Assembly (NCBI GenBank): GCA_934630855.1
Contig: CAKTWW010000009.1
Span: 1-55,113, forward strand
Direction: 5' to 3'
Length of the DNA stretch: 55,113 nt
From: an uncultured Collinsella sp.
GTDB taxonomy: Bacteria > Actinomycetota > Coriobacteriia > Coriobacteriales > Coriobacteriaceae
The notes beneath the pieces were generated by a model. The model was not told where the DNA came from and did no database searches. It saw only the letters and a program-made list of their open reading frames with translations. The translations under genes were made by a program, and so were the position numbers. This document shows positions 32,605 to 40,596 of this stretch, piece after piece (position 1 is the first letter of the stretch; each line of letters opens with the position of its first letter).

Positions 32605-33801
32605 ATGAGTCAGGCAAGGCAAGACGGCATCACACTCAAGCAGTGGCTCCCGCTCATCGGGCTCACCTGCTGTGCGTTCGTGTTCAACACGTCGGAGTTC
32701 ATGCCCATCGGCCTACTGACCGACATCGCCGCGTCGTTCTCGCTCACCGAGGCCCAGGCGGGCATCATGATCTCGGTCTACGCCTGGGGTGTCATGCTGC
32801 TGTCGTTGCCGCTCATGGTGTTTGCTTCGCGCTTTGAGTTCAAGCGTATGCTGCTCGGCGTGCTCGCCGTGTTCTCGCTGGGCCAGTTCCTGTCCGCCTT
32901 GGCACCGACCTATCCCATCTTAGTCTGCGCGCGCCTGGTGGTTGCCTGCGCGCACGCCGTGTTCTGGTCGGTCGCCTCGATCATGGCGTCGCGTCTGGTT
33001 GACACGCGTCATGGGGCGCTCGCCATCAGCATGATCGCCACGGGCTCTTCCATCGCACAGATCTTCGGCCTGCCGCTCGGCCGCGCCATTGGCCTGGCCG
33101 TGGGCTGGCGTATGACGTTTGCCGTGGTCGGAGCGCTGTCTGCTGTCGCGGTCGTCTACCAGGCGACCGTGTTTCCCGCCATGTCGGCGGGCGAGCGTTT
33201 TACGCTCAAGCAGCTGCCCGAGCTGCTCAAGAACCCGTTCCTCATCGCGCTCTATGTGGTCACGGTGTTCATGGCAACTGGCTATTACGCGGGTTATAGC
33301 TATATCGAGCCTTTCCTGGCCCAGGTCGCGCATGTCGACGCAAGCGCCATCACCATGACGCTGACGGCGTTCGGCTGCTCCGGCTTGGTGGGCAGCTGGC
33401 TGTTCGGCCGGCTGTTCGATGGGCACCGGTTCCCGTTTCTCGCGATCACGCTCTCCGGAGTGCCGGTCGCCTTGCTGCTTATGGGCCCGGCTGCATCGTC
33501 GCTCGCTGCGGTTCTCGCTGTTTGTGCGCTATGGGGCTGCTGCGCCACGGCCTTTAATGTGGCGTTTCAGGCCGAGCTCATCAAGTACACGCCGGCGGAC
33601 TCGTCGGCCGTCGCCATGTCGATCTTCTCGGGCCTGTTCAATCTGGGCATTGGCACGGGTACCGCGATCGGCGGAGCCGTGGTTTCGGGCCCCGGTATCG
33701 TCTGGATCGGCTTCGCGGGCGGGTCGATTGCCGTCGTGGGCGTTATCCTCGCCATCACGGTGCTATTCCCGGCCATCCGCCGCGCAAAGCCTGTCGCCTA
33801 A
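32605..33801 (+). CDS. MFS transporter, SotB/DHA1-type efflux
   Basis: A 398-residue major facilitator with 12 predicted helices. The N-terminus carries NTSEFMPIGLLTDIAASF, typical of the sugar/arabinose efflux SotB-YdeA and chloramphenicol-resistance-like group, and the loop 2-3 signature is near FASRFEFKRMLLG. Substrate unknown; export of sugars or drugs by analogy. The ATG at 32605 has GGAG at 9 bases; a TTG at 32590 is in frame but overlaps the site. Confidence 0.88.
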   Translation: MSQARQDGITLKQWLPLIGLTCCAFVFNTSEFMPIGLLTDIAASFSLTEAQAGIMISVYAWGVMLLSLPLMVFASRFEFKRMLLGVLAVFSLGQFLSALAPTYPILVCARLVVACAHAVFWSVASIMASRLVDTRHGALAISMIATGSSIAQIFGLPLGRAIGLAVGWRMTFAVVGALSAVAVVYQATVFPAMSAGERFTLKQLPELLKNPFLIALYVVTVFMATGYYAGYSYIEPFLAQVAHVDASAITMTLTAFGCSGLVGSWLFGRLFDGHRFPFLAITLSGVPVALLLMGPAASSLAAVLAVCALWGCCATAFNVAFQAELIKYTPADSSAVAMSIFSGLFNLGIGTGTAIGGAVVSGPGIVWIGFAGGSIAVVGVILAITVLFPAIRRAKPVA

Positions 33802-33815
33802 TCACGTTCCCTCAT

Positions 33816-33884
33816 CAGTTGCGGTGGAATAGTTCCTGTTTAAGGCCTCTGAAGGCCCAAGCAGGAACTATTCCACCGCAACTT
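33816..33884 (+). repeat. 69-bp GTTGCGGTGGAATAG palindrome, copy 2
   Basis: Perfect 22-base arms (33817-33838 and 33862-33883) around a 23-base loop with GGCCTCTGAAGGCC. It follows the MFS stop by 15 bases and ends in ACTTATTTTG, so may end that transcript. Confidence 0.9.
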
Positions 33885-33954
33885 ATTTTGGGGAAGAGGA
33901 TGCAAGCCGGGCATACAATGGATGTCGTTGTGTTGAGCTTACCGGGAGGTTGCT

Positions 33955-35331
33955 ATGTGGGCATACGAGACGACGTTCTATCAGATCTATCCGCTGGGCT
34001 TTTGCGGTGCCTCGCGCGAAAACGCCGCGCCCGTTGCCGAGGATGAGCTCGCCCAGGCAGCCGATGCCGCCGTCAACCCCGATGCCCCCATCATGAAAAT
34101 CGCCCGCTGGGCTGAGTACCTGCAGAATCTCGGCGTTGGCGCTGTGCTCATCAACCCGCCCCTCGAGTCCGACAGCCATGGCTACGATACGCGCAGCCTG
34201 CGCCACATCGACCGTCGCCTGGGTGGGGACGCCGACTTTGCCGCCGTGTGCGAGACACTGCACGCTCATGGCATCCGCGTGGTGCTCGATGCCGTCTTCA
34301 ACCACGTCGGTCGCGGCTTTTGGGCCTTCCGCGATGTGCAGGAGCGCAAGTGGGACTCGCCTTACAAGGATTGGTTCCACATTAGCTTTGACGGTGACTC
34401 GTGCTACGGCGACGGCTTTTGGTACGAGGGCTGGGAAGGCCATTTTGAGCTCGTGAAGCTCAACCTGCAAAACCCCGCCGTGGTCGATTATCTGCTCGAA
34501 TCCGTGCGTCGTTGGGCCGAGGTCTTTGGCGTCGATGGCCTGCGTCTGGACGTCGCCTACATGCTCGACCGCGACTTTATGCGCCGCCTGCACGCCTTTA
34601 CCCGCGAGCTCAAGCCCGACTTTGTGCTGATCGGTGAGACGCTCCACGGCGACTACAACCAGATCGTCAACGACGAGATGCTCGACTCCTGTACCAACTA
34701 CGAGTGCTACAAGGGCCTGTACTCCAGCTTTAACTCGGTCAACATGTTCGAGATCGCTCACTCGCTGCATCGCCAGTTTGGCGGCGACCCGTGGTGCATC
34801 TACCGCGGCAAGCACCTGCTGTCGTTTGTCGACAACCACGACGTGCCGCGCCTGGCGAGCATCCTGACGGACAGGTCCTGCCTGCGCCCCGCCTACGGCA
34901 TGCTCTTTGGTATGCCGGGCATTCCGTGCGTCTACTACGGCAGCGAGTGGGGGATTGCCGGCGAAAAGGGCGGCCCCGACGGCGACTGGGCGCTGCGTCC
35001 TGCGCTTGACGAGCCGGCGCCCAACGAACTGACGGCATTTGTGACGCAGCTCGCGCACCTGCGCTCGGCAAACGACGCGGCGGCCCGCGCCCTCAACTAC
35101 GGCGCCTATCGCAACGTGGTGATTCAGAACAAGCAGTTGCTGTTCGAGCGCGCCTGCGACGACGCGACGGTGCTTGTGACGGTCAATGCCGTAGACGAGC
35201 CCTATACCTTTGGGGCCGGCGAACTCAACGGCTCCTTCGTGGACCTGCTTGCCGACGATGCGCCCACGGTCGAGTTGTCGGGTTCCCTTGAGCTCGCGCC
35301 CTACGGGGTGCGCTATCTGCTGAGGGCCTAA
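33955..35331 (+). CDS. GH13 alpha-amylase-family glycosidase
   Basis: A 458-residue (beta/alpha)8 enzyme for alpha-glucans or maltooligosaccharides. Family motifs: DAVFNH (112-117), GLRLDVAY with nucleophile Asp199, IGETLHG with acid Glu228, FVDNHD with Asp296, and a short C-terminal beta domain. No signal peptide, so it acts in the cytoplasm on imported oligosaccharides or stored glycogen. The exact specificity cannot be read. CGGGAGG precedes the ATG. The DNA glycosylase gene starts 4 bases after its stop. Confidence 0.92.
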   Translation: MWAYETTFYQIYPLGFCGASRENAAPVAEDELAQAADAAVNPDAPIMKIARWAEYLQNLGVGAVLINPPLESDSHGYDTRSLRHIDRRLGGDADFAAVCETLHAHGIRVVLDAVFNHVGRGFWAFRDVQERKWDSPYKDWFHISFDGDSCYGDGFWYEGWEGHFELVKLNLQNPAVVDYLLESVRRWAEVFGVDGLRLDVAYMLDRDFMRRLHAFTRELKPDFVLIGETLHGDYNQIVNDEMLDSCTNYECYKGLYSSFNSVNMFEIAHSLHRQFGGDPWCIYRGKHLLSFVDNHDVPRLASILTDRSCLRPAYGMLFGMPGIPCVYYGSEWGIAGEKGGPDGDWALRPALDEPAPNELTAFVTQLAHLRSANDAAARALNYGAYRNVVIQNKQLLFERACDDATVLVTVNAVDEPYTFGAGELNGSFVDLLADDAPTVELSGSLELAPYGVRYLLRA

Positions 35332-35334
35332 CTC

Positions 35335-35898
35335 ATGGCCGCGCCGGACGAGGGGTATCAGCATATTGAGCATGGGTTTGAGCCCGTGTTCGACGAGCGC
35401 TCGCGCATCTTGGTGCTGGGCTCGTTCCCCTCGGTACTCTCGCGCGCCAACGCTTTCTATTATGGCAACCCCCAGAACCGGTTTTGGCGCGTGATGGCCG
35501 CGTGTCTTGGTGCGCCCGTGCCGCCCAACGAGGGAGACCCTTTGGCGAGCGGTGAGCCCGCGACACTCGACGCCTCGATTGCCGCCAAACGGGCCATGCT
35601 ACTAAACGGCGGCGTGGCCCTGTGGGATGTGATCGAGAGCTGTGACATCAAGGGCTCGAGCGACGCCAGTATCAAAAACGTCGTGCCGGCGCATATCGAG
35701 CGCATTGCCGATGCAGCTCCTGTCGAGGTCGTTGTTTGCAACGGCGGCACGGCCGGGCGGCTCTACAAGCGCTACCTGCAAGAGCGCACGGGGCTACCCG
35801 CCATCGTCCTGCCGTCGACAAGTCCCGCCAATGCGGCATGGCGCCTGGAGCGGCTTGTTGAGCGTTGGGGCGAGGCTGTAGACTGGGGTGCTCTGTAA
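35335..35898 (+). CDS. DNA-deoxyinosine glycosylase (uracil-DNA glycosylase superfamily)
   Basis: A 187-residue base-excision repair enzyme. Motif I is LVLGSFPSVLS near residue 28-38, with FYYGNPQNRFW following, and the C-terminal motif is LPSTSPANAAW. This set is that of the small hypoxanthine/xanthine-removing DNA glycosylases (family 6 type); uracil activity is less likely. It sits 4 bases after the GH13 gene, so probably co-transcribed although unrelated in function. Confidence 0.8.
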   Translation: MAAPDEGYQHIEHGFEPVFDERSRILVLGSFPSVLSRANAFYYGNPQNRFWRVMAACLGAPVPPNEGDPLASGEPATLDASIAAKRAMLLNGGVALWDVIESCDIKGSSDASIKNVVPAHIERIADAAPVEVVVCNGGTAGRLYKRYLQERTGLPAIVLPSTSPANAAWRLERLVERWGEAVDWGAL

Positions 35899-35899
35899 T

Positions 35900-36562
35900 C
35901 TAGATATTTGATTGGGAGCGGCTGCCGAGGTGTTTGATGATGGCATGCCAGATCGGTGCGGGCAGAGCGGGTTTGGCGCGCACCATGCCGTCCGCCTCGC
36001 CGCTACCGGCATTGCCGCCGCCGAGCAGCTGCGCATGCTCAATAGAGCAGCCCATGCGAATGGCGCCTACCAGCTTGTCCATGGCTTCGGAAAATGGCCG
36101 TCGCAGGAGTCCCATGCGCGGTGAGTGACGAAGAGCCGCAATGTCGCTGCCGGCACAGACGACAACGCCGTCGCACCACGGCAGATCGCGTAGAAGACAT
36201 GCCCGATACAGGCGGTCGAGGGCTTCGTCCGCCTGCTTGGTGTTTTTGGACAGGGCCTGGACGATGACATAGGCGCGCGCGTCTGTATTCTTAAGGCGAT
36301 CGAGTATCTGCTCGACAGCCGTCATCGCTTCATCATCAAATGCATCATCAACGGCGAGCACAATGCCATCGACGGCGGCATCGGCATCATCAGCCTTTAA
36401 ATCAACCGGGCTGGGGTGCGTGGTGCCGGAAAGCCGCGCATATGCCGCGATGGCATCCTGCAGGTCCCAAAGCAAAAACTCAAGATCGGCGCTATCGGGA
36501 ACGCTGATATACGCGATGGTTTGCAGCGTTTTTGGTGCATCGCCGCGCGCGGTCACCTCCAT
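35900..36562 (-). CDS. Unrecognised protein, perhaps flavodoxin-like fold
   Basis: A 220-residue soluble protein I do not recognise with confidence. It has alternating beta-alpha pattern: IAYISVP, GIVLAVDDAF, DARAYVIVQAL, and DGVVVCAGSDIAALRHSPRMGLLRRPFSEAMDKLVGAI. The last block resembles the C-terminal part of NADPH-dependent FMN reductase-like or flavodoxin-like proteins of Gram-positive bacteria, without clear FMN-loop motif. AGGAGG lies before the ATG. It converges with the DNA glycosylase, with stops almost abutting. Confidence 0.6.
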   Translation of the reverse strand: MEVTARGDAPKTLQTIAYISVPDSADLEFLLWDLQDAIAAYARLSGTTHPSPVDLKADDADAAVDGIVLAVDDAFDDEAMTAVEQILDRLKNTDARAYVIVQALSKNTKQADEALDRLYRACLLRDLPWCDGVVVCAGSDIAALRHSPRMGLLRRPFSEAMDKLVGAIRMGCSIEHAQLLGGGNAGSGEADGMVRAKPALPAPIWHAIIKHLGSRSQSNI

Positions 36563-36655
36563 GCCGCCTCCTTTCCAGTCCGTTTCCGTTTAGGTTACAC
36601 CGTCTGTTGGCCGGACGGCGCGCTATCCTAGTGCAACCCTTACGAAAGGAATGCC

Positions 36656-37792
36656 ATGCGTCTGCCCATGAATACCTCGCTTGCCACGCTCAAGCCTTCC
36701 GGCATCCGCCGAATCAACGCGCTCGCTGCCCAGCATCCGGGATGCATTGCGCTTGCGCTCGGCGAGCCCGATTTTCCCACGCCCGACGTGATCAGCGCCG
36801 AGGTGACGGCATCGCTCAATCGCGGTGACACACACTATCCGCCCAACAACGGCCGCCCCGCCCTGCGCGAGGCACTGTCTGCTTATATGGAAGACGCAGG
36901 CCTTTCGTTTTCGGCTGACGAGGTCATCCTCACGGACGGTGCGACCGAGGCCCTGTCGGCCACGTTTATGGCTATGCTCAACCCCGGCGACGAGGTCATT
37001 ATCCCCGCGCCGGCTTTTGGCCTATACGAGAGCATCGTCGTGGCCAACCACGCCAAGGCGGTCTTTTTGGATACGGAGCCCGCGCAATTCCAGATCGACG
37101 AGGAAGCGCTTCGCGCCTGTGTGACCCCGGCGACCAAGGCCATCGTCATCTGCTCGCCCAACAACCCCACGGGCTGCATCCTCAACGCGGCATCGCTCGA
37201 CGCCGTGGCGCGCGTGGCAGAGCAGACGGGCATCTACGTAATCTGCGACGACGTCTACAACCGTCTCGTCTATGTTGACGGCTACGAGCGCTTTGCCCAA
37301 CGCCATCCAGAGCTGCGCGAGCAGACGGTCGTCATCGAGAGCTTCTCCAAGCCCTGGGCCATGACGGGCTGGCGCCTGGGCTGGCTCGCAGCCGCGGCCC
37401 CCGTCATCGCCGAGATTGCCAAAGCCCACCAATACTTAGTGTCGAGCGCCGTCTCCTTCGAAATGGACGCAGCAGCCCGAGCCCTCACCGTCGACCCAAC
37501 CCCCATGCTCGAAGTCTACCGAGCCCGCCGCAAACGAGTCCTCGCAGCCTTAGACGCCATGGGCTTGGACGTAGTAGAACCCGCAGGAGCCTTCTACACT
37601 TTCCCGAGCATCAAAAAGTTCGGCCTAACAAGCGAGGATTTCTGTATCAAAGCCATCAAAGAAGCCAACGTAGCCCTAGTCCCCGGAAACTGCTTCGGCA
37701 CCGAAAACCACATCCGCCTAAGCTACTGCGTTTCCGACAAAGACCTGGACGAAGGCCTCCGCCGCCTGTCCACCTTCGTCTCAACTCTATAG
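36656..37792 (+). CDS. PLP-dependent class I/II aminotransferase
   Basis: A 378-residue fold-type I aminotransferase for aspartate, aromatic or similar amino acids. Key residues: Asn170 (SPNNPTG), Asp198/Tyr201 (ICDDVYNR), Lys232 as the Schiff-base lysine (ESFSKPWAMTGW) and Arg240. LALGEPDFPTP near the N-terminus is typical. AAAGGA lies 5 bases before the ATG. The last 100 or so codons, from about 37470, switch to A-ending codons (GAA, GCA, CTA, CGA), unlike the rest of the gene. Confidence 0.93.
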   Translation: MRLPMNTSLATLKPSGIRRINALAAQHPGCIALALGEPDFPTPDVISAEVTASLNRGDTHYPPNNGRPALREALSAYMEDAGLSFSADEVILTDGATEALSATFMAMLNPGDEVIIPAPAFGLYESIVVANHAKAVFLDTEPAQFQIDEEALRACVTPATKAIVICSPNNPTGCILNAASLDAVARVAEQTGIYVICDDVYNRLVYVDGYERFAQRHPELREQTVVIESFSKPWAMTGWRLGWLAAAAPVIAEIAKAHQYLVSSAVSFEMDAAARALTVDPTPMLEVYRARRKRVLAALDAMGLDVVEPAGAFYTFPSIKKFGLTSEDFCIKAIKEANVALVPGNCFGTENHIRLSYCVSDKDLDEGLRRLSTFVSTL

Positions 37793-37842
37793 CCATCAGG
37801 GACCCAACCCATCAGCCCACCGACCTAAGCATTATGAGTGGG

Positions 37843-38065
37843 GGCGTCGCTCAACGGAAACCCTGGCTGCCCCAAAGTCAACACAGGTCGCGCCGCCAGA
37901 GGCCGGGCGCAAGCTTTTCGTAGATTCCGCACGAGCCGAAGAGCACTTAATGTGCTCTTCGTGCGAGCCCAGGACCTGACCGAGCGAAAAGCTTGCGCCC
38001 GGCCTCTGGCGGCGCGACCGAGATGGTGGAATTGTGTGCAGCCAGGGTTTCCGTTGACCGACGCC
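37843..38065 (+). repeat. Nested palindrome, copy C (three nested layers)
   Basis: Outer arms of 28 bases (37843-37870 / 38038-38065) have one mismatch; middle arms of 35 bases (37886-37920 / 37985-38019) are perfect; the core is at 37924-37979 (TTCCGCACGAGCC, stem GAAGAGCAC / TTAAT / GTGCTCTTC, GTGCGAGCCCAGGACC). The right outer arm contains TTGACC, the -35 of the rplJ promoter. Confidence 0.92.
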
Positions 38066-38082
38066 GGGGTCCCCGCCATAAT
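38054..38082 (+). promoter_or_regulatory. Probable rplJL promoter
   Basis: TTGACC (38054-38059), 17-base spacer, CATAAT (38077-38082). It lies upstream of the L10 leader. Its -35 box is in the right outer arm of nested palindrome C. Confidence 0.6.
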
Positions 38083-38099
38083 ACTTTCGGTTCACGCAC

Positions 38100-38233
38100 G
38101 AATCCGCTGCCAGAGACAGCCGGCGCAAACGGGCTTTGCCCGCGAGCTTAATGGGACATCCCGCCAGCCGAGGTGGTCGAGTAGATATGTCTTCTCGCCC
38201 CCGTCGCTCATGCAGCGCGGGGGCTTTCTTTTT
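38100..38233 (+). promoter_or_regulatory. Ribosomal protein L10 leader RNA with terminator
   Basis: The segment CCAGAGACAGCCGG (38110 on), followed by GAGCTTAATGG and CCGCCAGCCGAGG, matches what I recall of the L10 leader that binds L10(L12)4. It ends in a terminator: GCCCCCG-T-CGCT pairs with AGCG-CGGGGGC (38197-38224), then TTTCTTTTT. Excess L10 should favour termination before rplJ. Confidence 0.65.
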
Positions 38234-38298
38234 GGACATGCCCCCGTCACGTCCTTGTGGCGGACCGTGCCCGGAAAGAATTCGAGGAGGTGTAATTC

Positions 38299-38820
38299 AT
38301 GCCCCAGCAGTACAAAATCGACAAGGTTGCAGAGATCGAGTCCCGTATCGCCGAGAACGCCGGTCTGTTCGTCGTCAACTACAACGGTCTGACGGTTAAG
38401 CAGGCTCAGGAGCTGCGTCATCAGCTTCGCGAGTGCGGCGCCGAGATGAAGGTCTACAAGAACAACCTGGTCAAGATCGCTCTCAAGAACCAGGAGCAGC
38501 CCGAGCTCGACGAGATTCTCGCCGGCCCCGTCGCTTATGTGTTCTACGAGACCGAGCCGGTCGAGGCCGCTAAGGCCCTTAAGGACTTCTCCGCTAAGTC
38601 CAAGGGCGTCCTTGAGATCAAGGGCGGTATCTCCGACGGCAAGGCCGTTTCCGCTGATGATGTTAAGGCTATCGCCGAGCTGCCCACCAAGGATCAGCTT
38701 CTCGGCCAGATCGCCGGTCTCATCTCCGGTTTCGCTCGCGACATCGCTGTCTGCGTCAACGGCGTTTCCTCTGGTCTCGCTCGTTCGATCCAGCAGGTCT
38801 CCGAGCAGAAGGCAGCCTAG
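38299..38820 (+). CDS. rplJ: 50S ribosomal protein L10
   Basis: L10, base of the L7/L12 stalk and autogenous regulator via the leader upstream. The 173-residue protein has the conserved N-terminal RNA-binding domain (LFVVNYNGLTVKQAQELRHQLR) and the C-terminal helix that binds L7/L12 dimers. GAGGAGG precedes the ATG. rplL follows after 102 bases. Elsewhere rplJ follows rplA directly; here it has its own promoter. Confidence 0.97.
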   Translation: MPQQYKIDKVAEIESRIAENAGLFVVNYNGLTVKQAQELRHQLRECGAEMKVYKNNLVKIALKNQEQPELDEILAGPVAYVFYETEPVEAAKALKDFSAKSKGVLEIKGGISDGKAVSADDVKAIAELPTKDQLLGQIAGLISGFARDIAVCVNGVSSGLARSIQQVSEQKAA

Positions 38821-38922
38821 TCGCTGTTTTCACCCGCGGCGGCAACGCCGCACCCCTGGCGCGTCCGCGCCGTGTTTTAACTGATCTCCGTGCATTCGCA
38901 CGGAAACCGAAAGGACTTAGAA

Positions 38923-39300
38923 ATGGCTAAGCTTACCACCGATGAGATCATCGATGCTCTTAAGGAAATGACCCTTCTCGAGGCTTCCGAGCTCGTCAAG
39001 GCTATCGAGGACACCTTCGGCGTTTCCGCCGCTGCTCCTGCCGCTGTTGTCGCCGCTCCTGCTGCTGGCGCTGCTGAGGCCGAGGAGAAGACCGAGTTTG
39101 ACGTCGTGCTCGAGGGCTTCGGCGACAACAAGATCCAGGTCATCAAGGCCGTTCGTGAGCTCACCAACCTTGGCCTGAAGGAGGCCAAGGAGGTCGTCGA
39201 GGGCGCTCCCAAGGCTGTTCTCGAGGGTGCCAAGAAGGAGGACGCCGAGGCTGCCAAGGAGAAGCTCGAGGCTGCTGGCGCTGCTGTCACCCTCAAGTAA
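38923..39300 (+). CDS. rplL: 50S ribosomal protein L7/L12
   Basis: The stalk protein that recruits translation GTPases. It is 125 residues: an N-terminal dimerisation helix ([20 protein letters not shown]), an Ala-rich hinge (about 40-55) and the C-terminal factor-binding domain with [20 protein letters not shown]. The start MAKLTTDE at 38923 has AAAGGA about 8 bases upstream; the frame upstream is not conserved. A strong terminator ends the unit before galU. Confidence 0.97.
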   Translation: MAKLTTDEIIDALKEMTLLEASELVKAIEDTFGVSAAAPAAVVAAPAAGAAEAEEKTEFDVVLEGFGDNKIQVIKAVRELTNLGLKEAKEVVEGAPKAVLEGAKKEDAEAAKEKLEAAGAAVTLK

Positions 39301-39327
39301 TCAGGCTTTCTCGCCAGATTTCTTTGC

Positions 39328-39361
39328 AGACGGGGTTCGCATTGCGGGCCCCGTCTTTTTT
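39328..39361 (+). terminator. Intrinsic terminator after rplL
   Basis: AGACGGGG pairs with CCCCGTCT followed by TTTTTT, 28 bases after the rplL stop. Confidence 0.93.
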
Positions 39362-39396
39362 GTTTAGACCCCTCGGCTTCGTTTGCCCGGCATGCA

Positions 39397-39547
39397 AATT
39401 GCCGTCGTTGGCGTTGCTTTGGGGCCGATACCGTTGGGCGATAAAATTGCGCCATTCGTGCAATTATTTGCGTTGACCTGCTGAAGAATTGCGTTTGCCT
39501 TACGGCTGCGCCTGCTCCCGGCGGTAAGATACTTCGGTATCGCAATT
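39397..39547 (+). promoter_or_regulatory. Five AATTGC/GCAATT hexamers upstream of galU
   Basis: AATTGC at 39397, 39445 and 39487, and its complement GCAATT at 39460 and 39542, all within 151 bases of the 252-base stretch before galU. TTGACC at 39473 has no good -10 partner, so the promoter is unclear. Confidence 0.35.
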
Positions 39548-39613
39548 TGGTCTGCGGCCGCCGTGCCGCACGCACAGGGCGCATGCGCGCCTGCGAAAGG
39601 ATCCTTGAATAAC

Positions 39614-40522
39614 ATGAAGGCAATCATCCCCGCCGCCGGTCTGGGCACGCGTTTTCTGCCTGGCACCAAGTGCACGCCTAAAGAGATGCTGCCGGTACTC
39701 GACAAGCCGGTCATCCAGTATGTCGTTGAGGAGGCGCTCGACCCCGAGGAGGTCGACGATGCCATTATCGTCACCTCTCCCGGTAAGCCCGAGCTGCTGA
39801 GCTACTTCCAGCCCGATCGCTCGCTCGAGAACCTGCTGCGCGAGCGCGGCAAGGATGCTTACGCCGATGCCGTTGCCCATGCGGGCGGCATGCCGGTCGA
39901 CTTCCGCTATCAGTACGAGCCCAAGGGCCTCGGTCACGCCATTCGCTCTGCCGCCGACGCGGTGGCAGGGGAGAACTTCCTGGTTCTTCTGGGCGACTAC
40001 GTTGTGCCTAACCGCGACATCTGCGACAAGATGCTCGCCGTCTCTAAGGAGCACGGCGGCGCTTCCGTTATCGCCGTTGCCGCGTGCTCTCCCGAGGAAG
40101 TCAGCCGTTACGGCGTTATCGCCGGCGAGCGCGTTGGTGCCCTCGAGGGCGCCGAGGACGTTGCCGACGACGAGCCCGGTGCCGTTTGGCGCATCGGCGG
40201 TCTGGTCGAGAAGCCCGCTCCTGAGGCGGCTCCGTCCAACCTGTACATCGTCGGTCGTTACCTGCTGAGCCCGCTGGTCATGGACCTGCTCGCCGATCAG
40301 CAGGCCGGCAAGGGCGGCGAGATCCAGCTCACCGACGCCATGGCCCGTTCGCTCGACCGCGAGGCCATGTACGCCGTCGTCATCGACCCGCTGTCGGGCT
40401 ACGACACCGGTACGCCCTCTGGCTGGATGGCCACCAACGCCCTCATGGCTGCAAGCGACCCTCGCTTCGCTAGCGCCTTCTGGGACGCCATCGACGAGCG
40501 CGGCGGCTTGATGCGCAAATAA
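39614..40522 (+). CDS. galU: UTP-glucose-1-phosphate uridylyltransferase
   Basis: Makes UDP-glucose for wall polymers, glycolipids and galactose use. The 302-residue enzyme has the nucleotide-binding start MKAIIPAAGLGTRFLPGTK, PKEMLPVLDKPVIQYVVEEA, and the later GLGHAI and GGEIQLTDA motifs. The ATG at 39614 gives the conserved N-terminus. It lies between rplL and rpoB, which is not usual, and has its own terminator, so it interrupts the rplL-rpoB link. Confidence 0.95.
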   Translation: MKAIIPAAGLGTRFLPGTKCTPKEMLPVLDKPVIQYVVEEALDPEEVDDAIIVTSPGKPELLSYFQPDRSLENLLRERGKDAYADAVAHAGGMPVDFRYQYEPKGLGHAIRSAADAVAGENFLVLLGDYVVPNRDICDKMLAVSKEHGGASVIAVAACSPEEVSRYGVIAGERVGALEGAEDVADDEPGAVWRIGGLVEKPAPEAAPSNLYIVGRYLLSPLVMDLLADQQAGKGGEIQLTDAMARSLDREAMYAVVIDPLSGYDTGTPSGWMATNALMAASDPRFASAFWDAIDERGGLMRK

Positions 40523-40542
40523 GCCTTTGGGCATCGACATTT

Positions 40543-40574
40543 ACGGGTGCGGACTTCGGTCTGCACCCGTTTTT
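40543..40574 (+). terminator. Intrinsic terminator after galU
   Basis: ACGGGTGCGGAC-TTCG-GTCTGCACCCGT: a 12-bp stem with a UUCG loop, then TTTTT. Confidence 0.95.
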
Positions 40575-40596
40575 ATGTGCGCTGCTGTTCGGCTCC

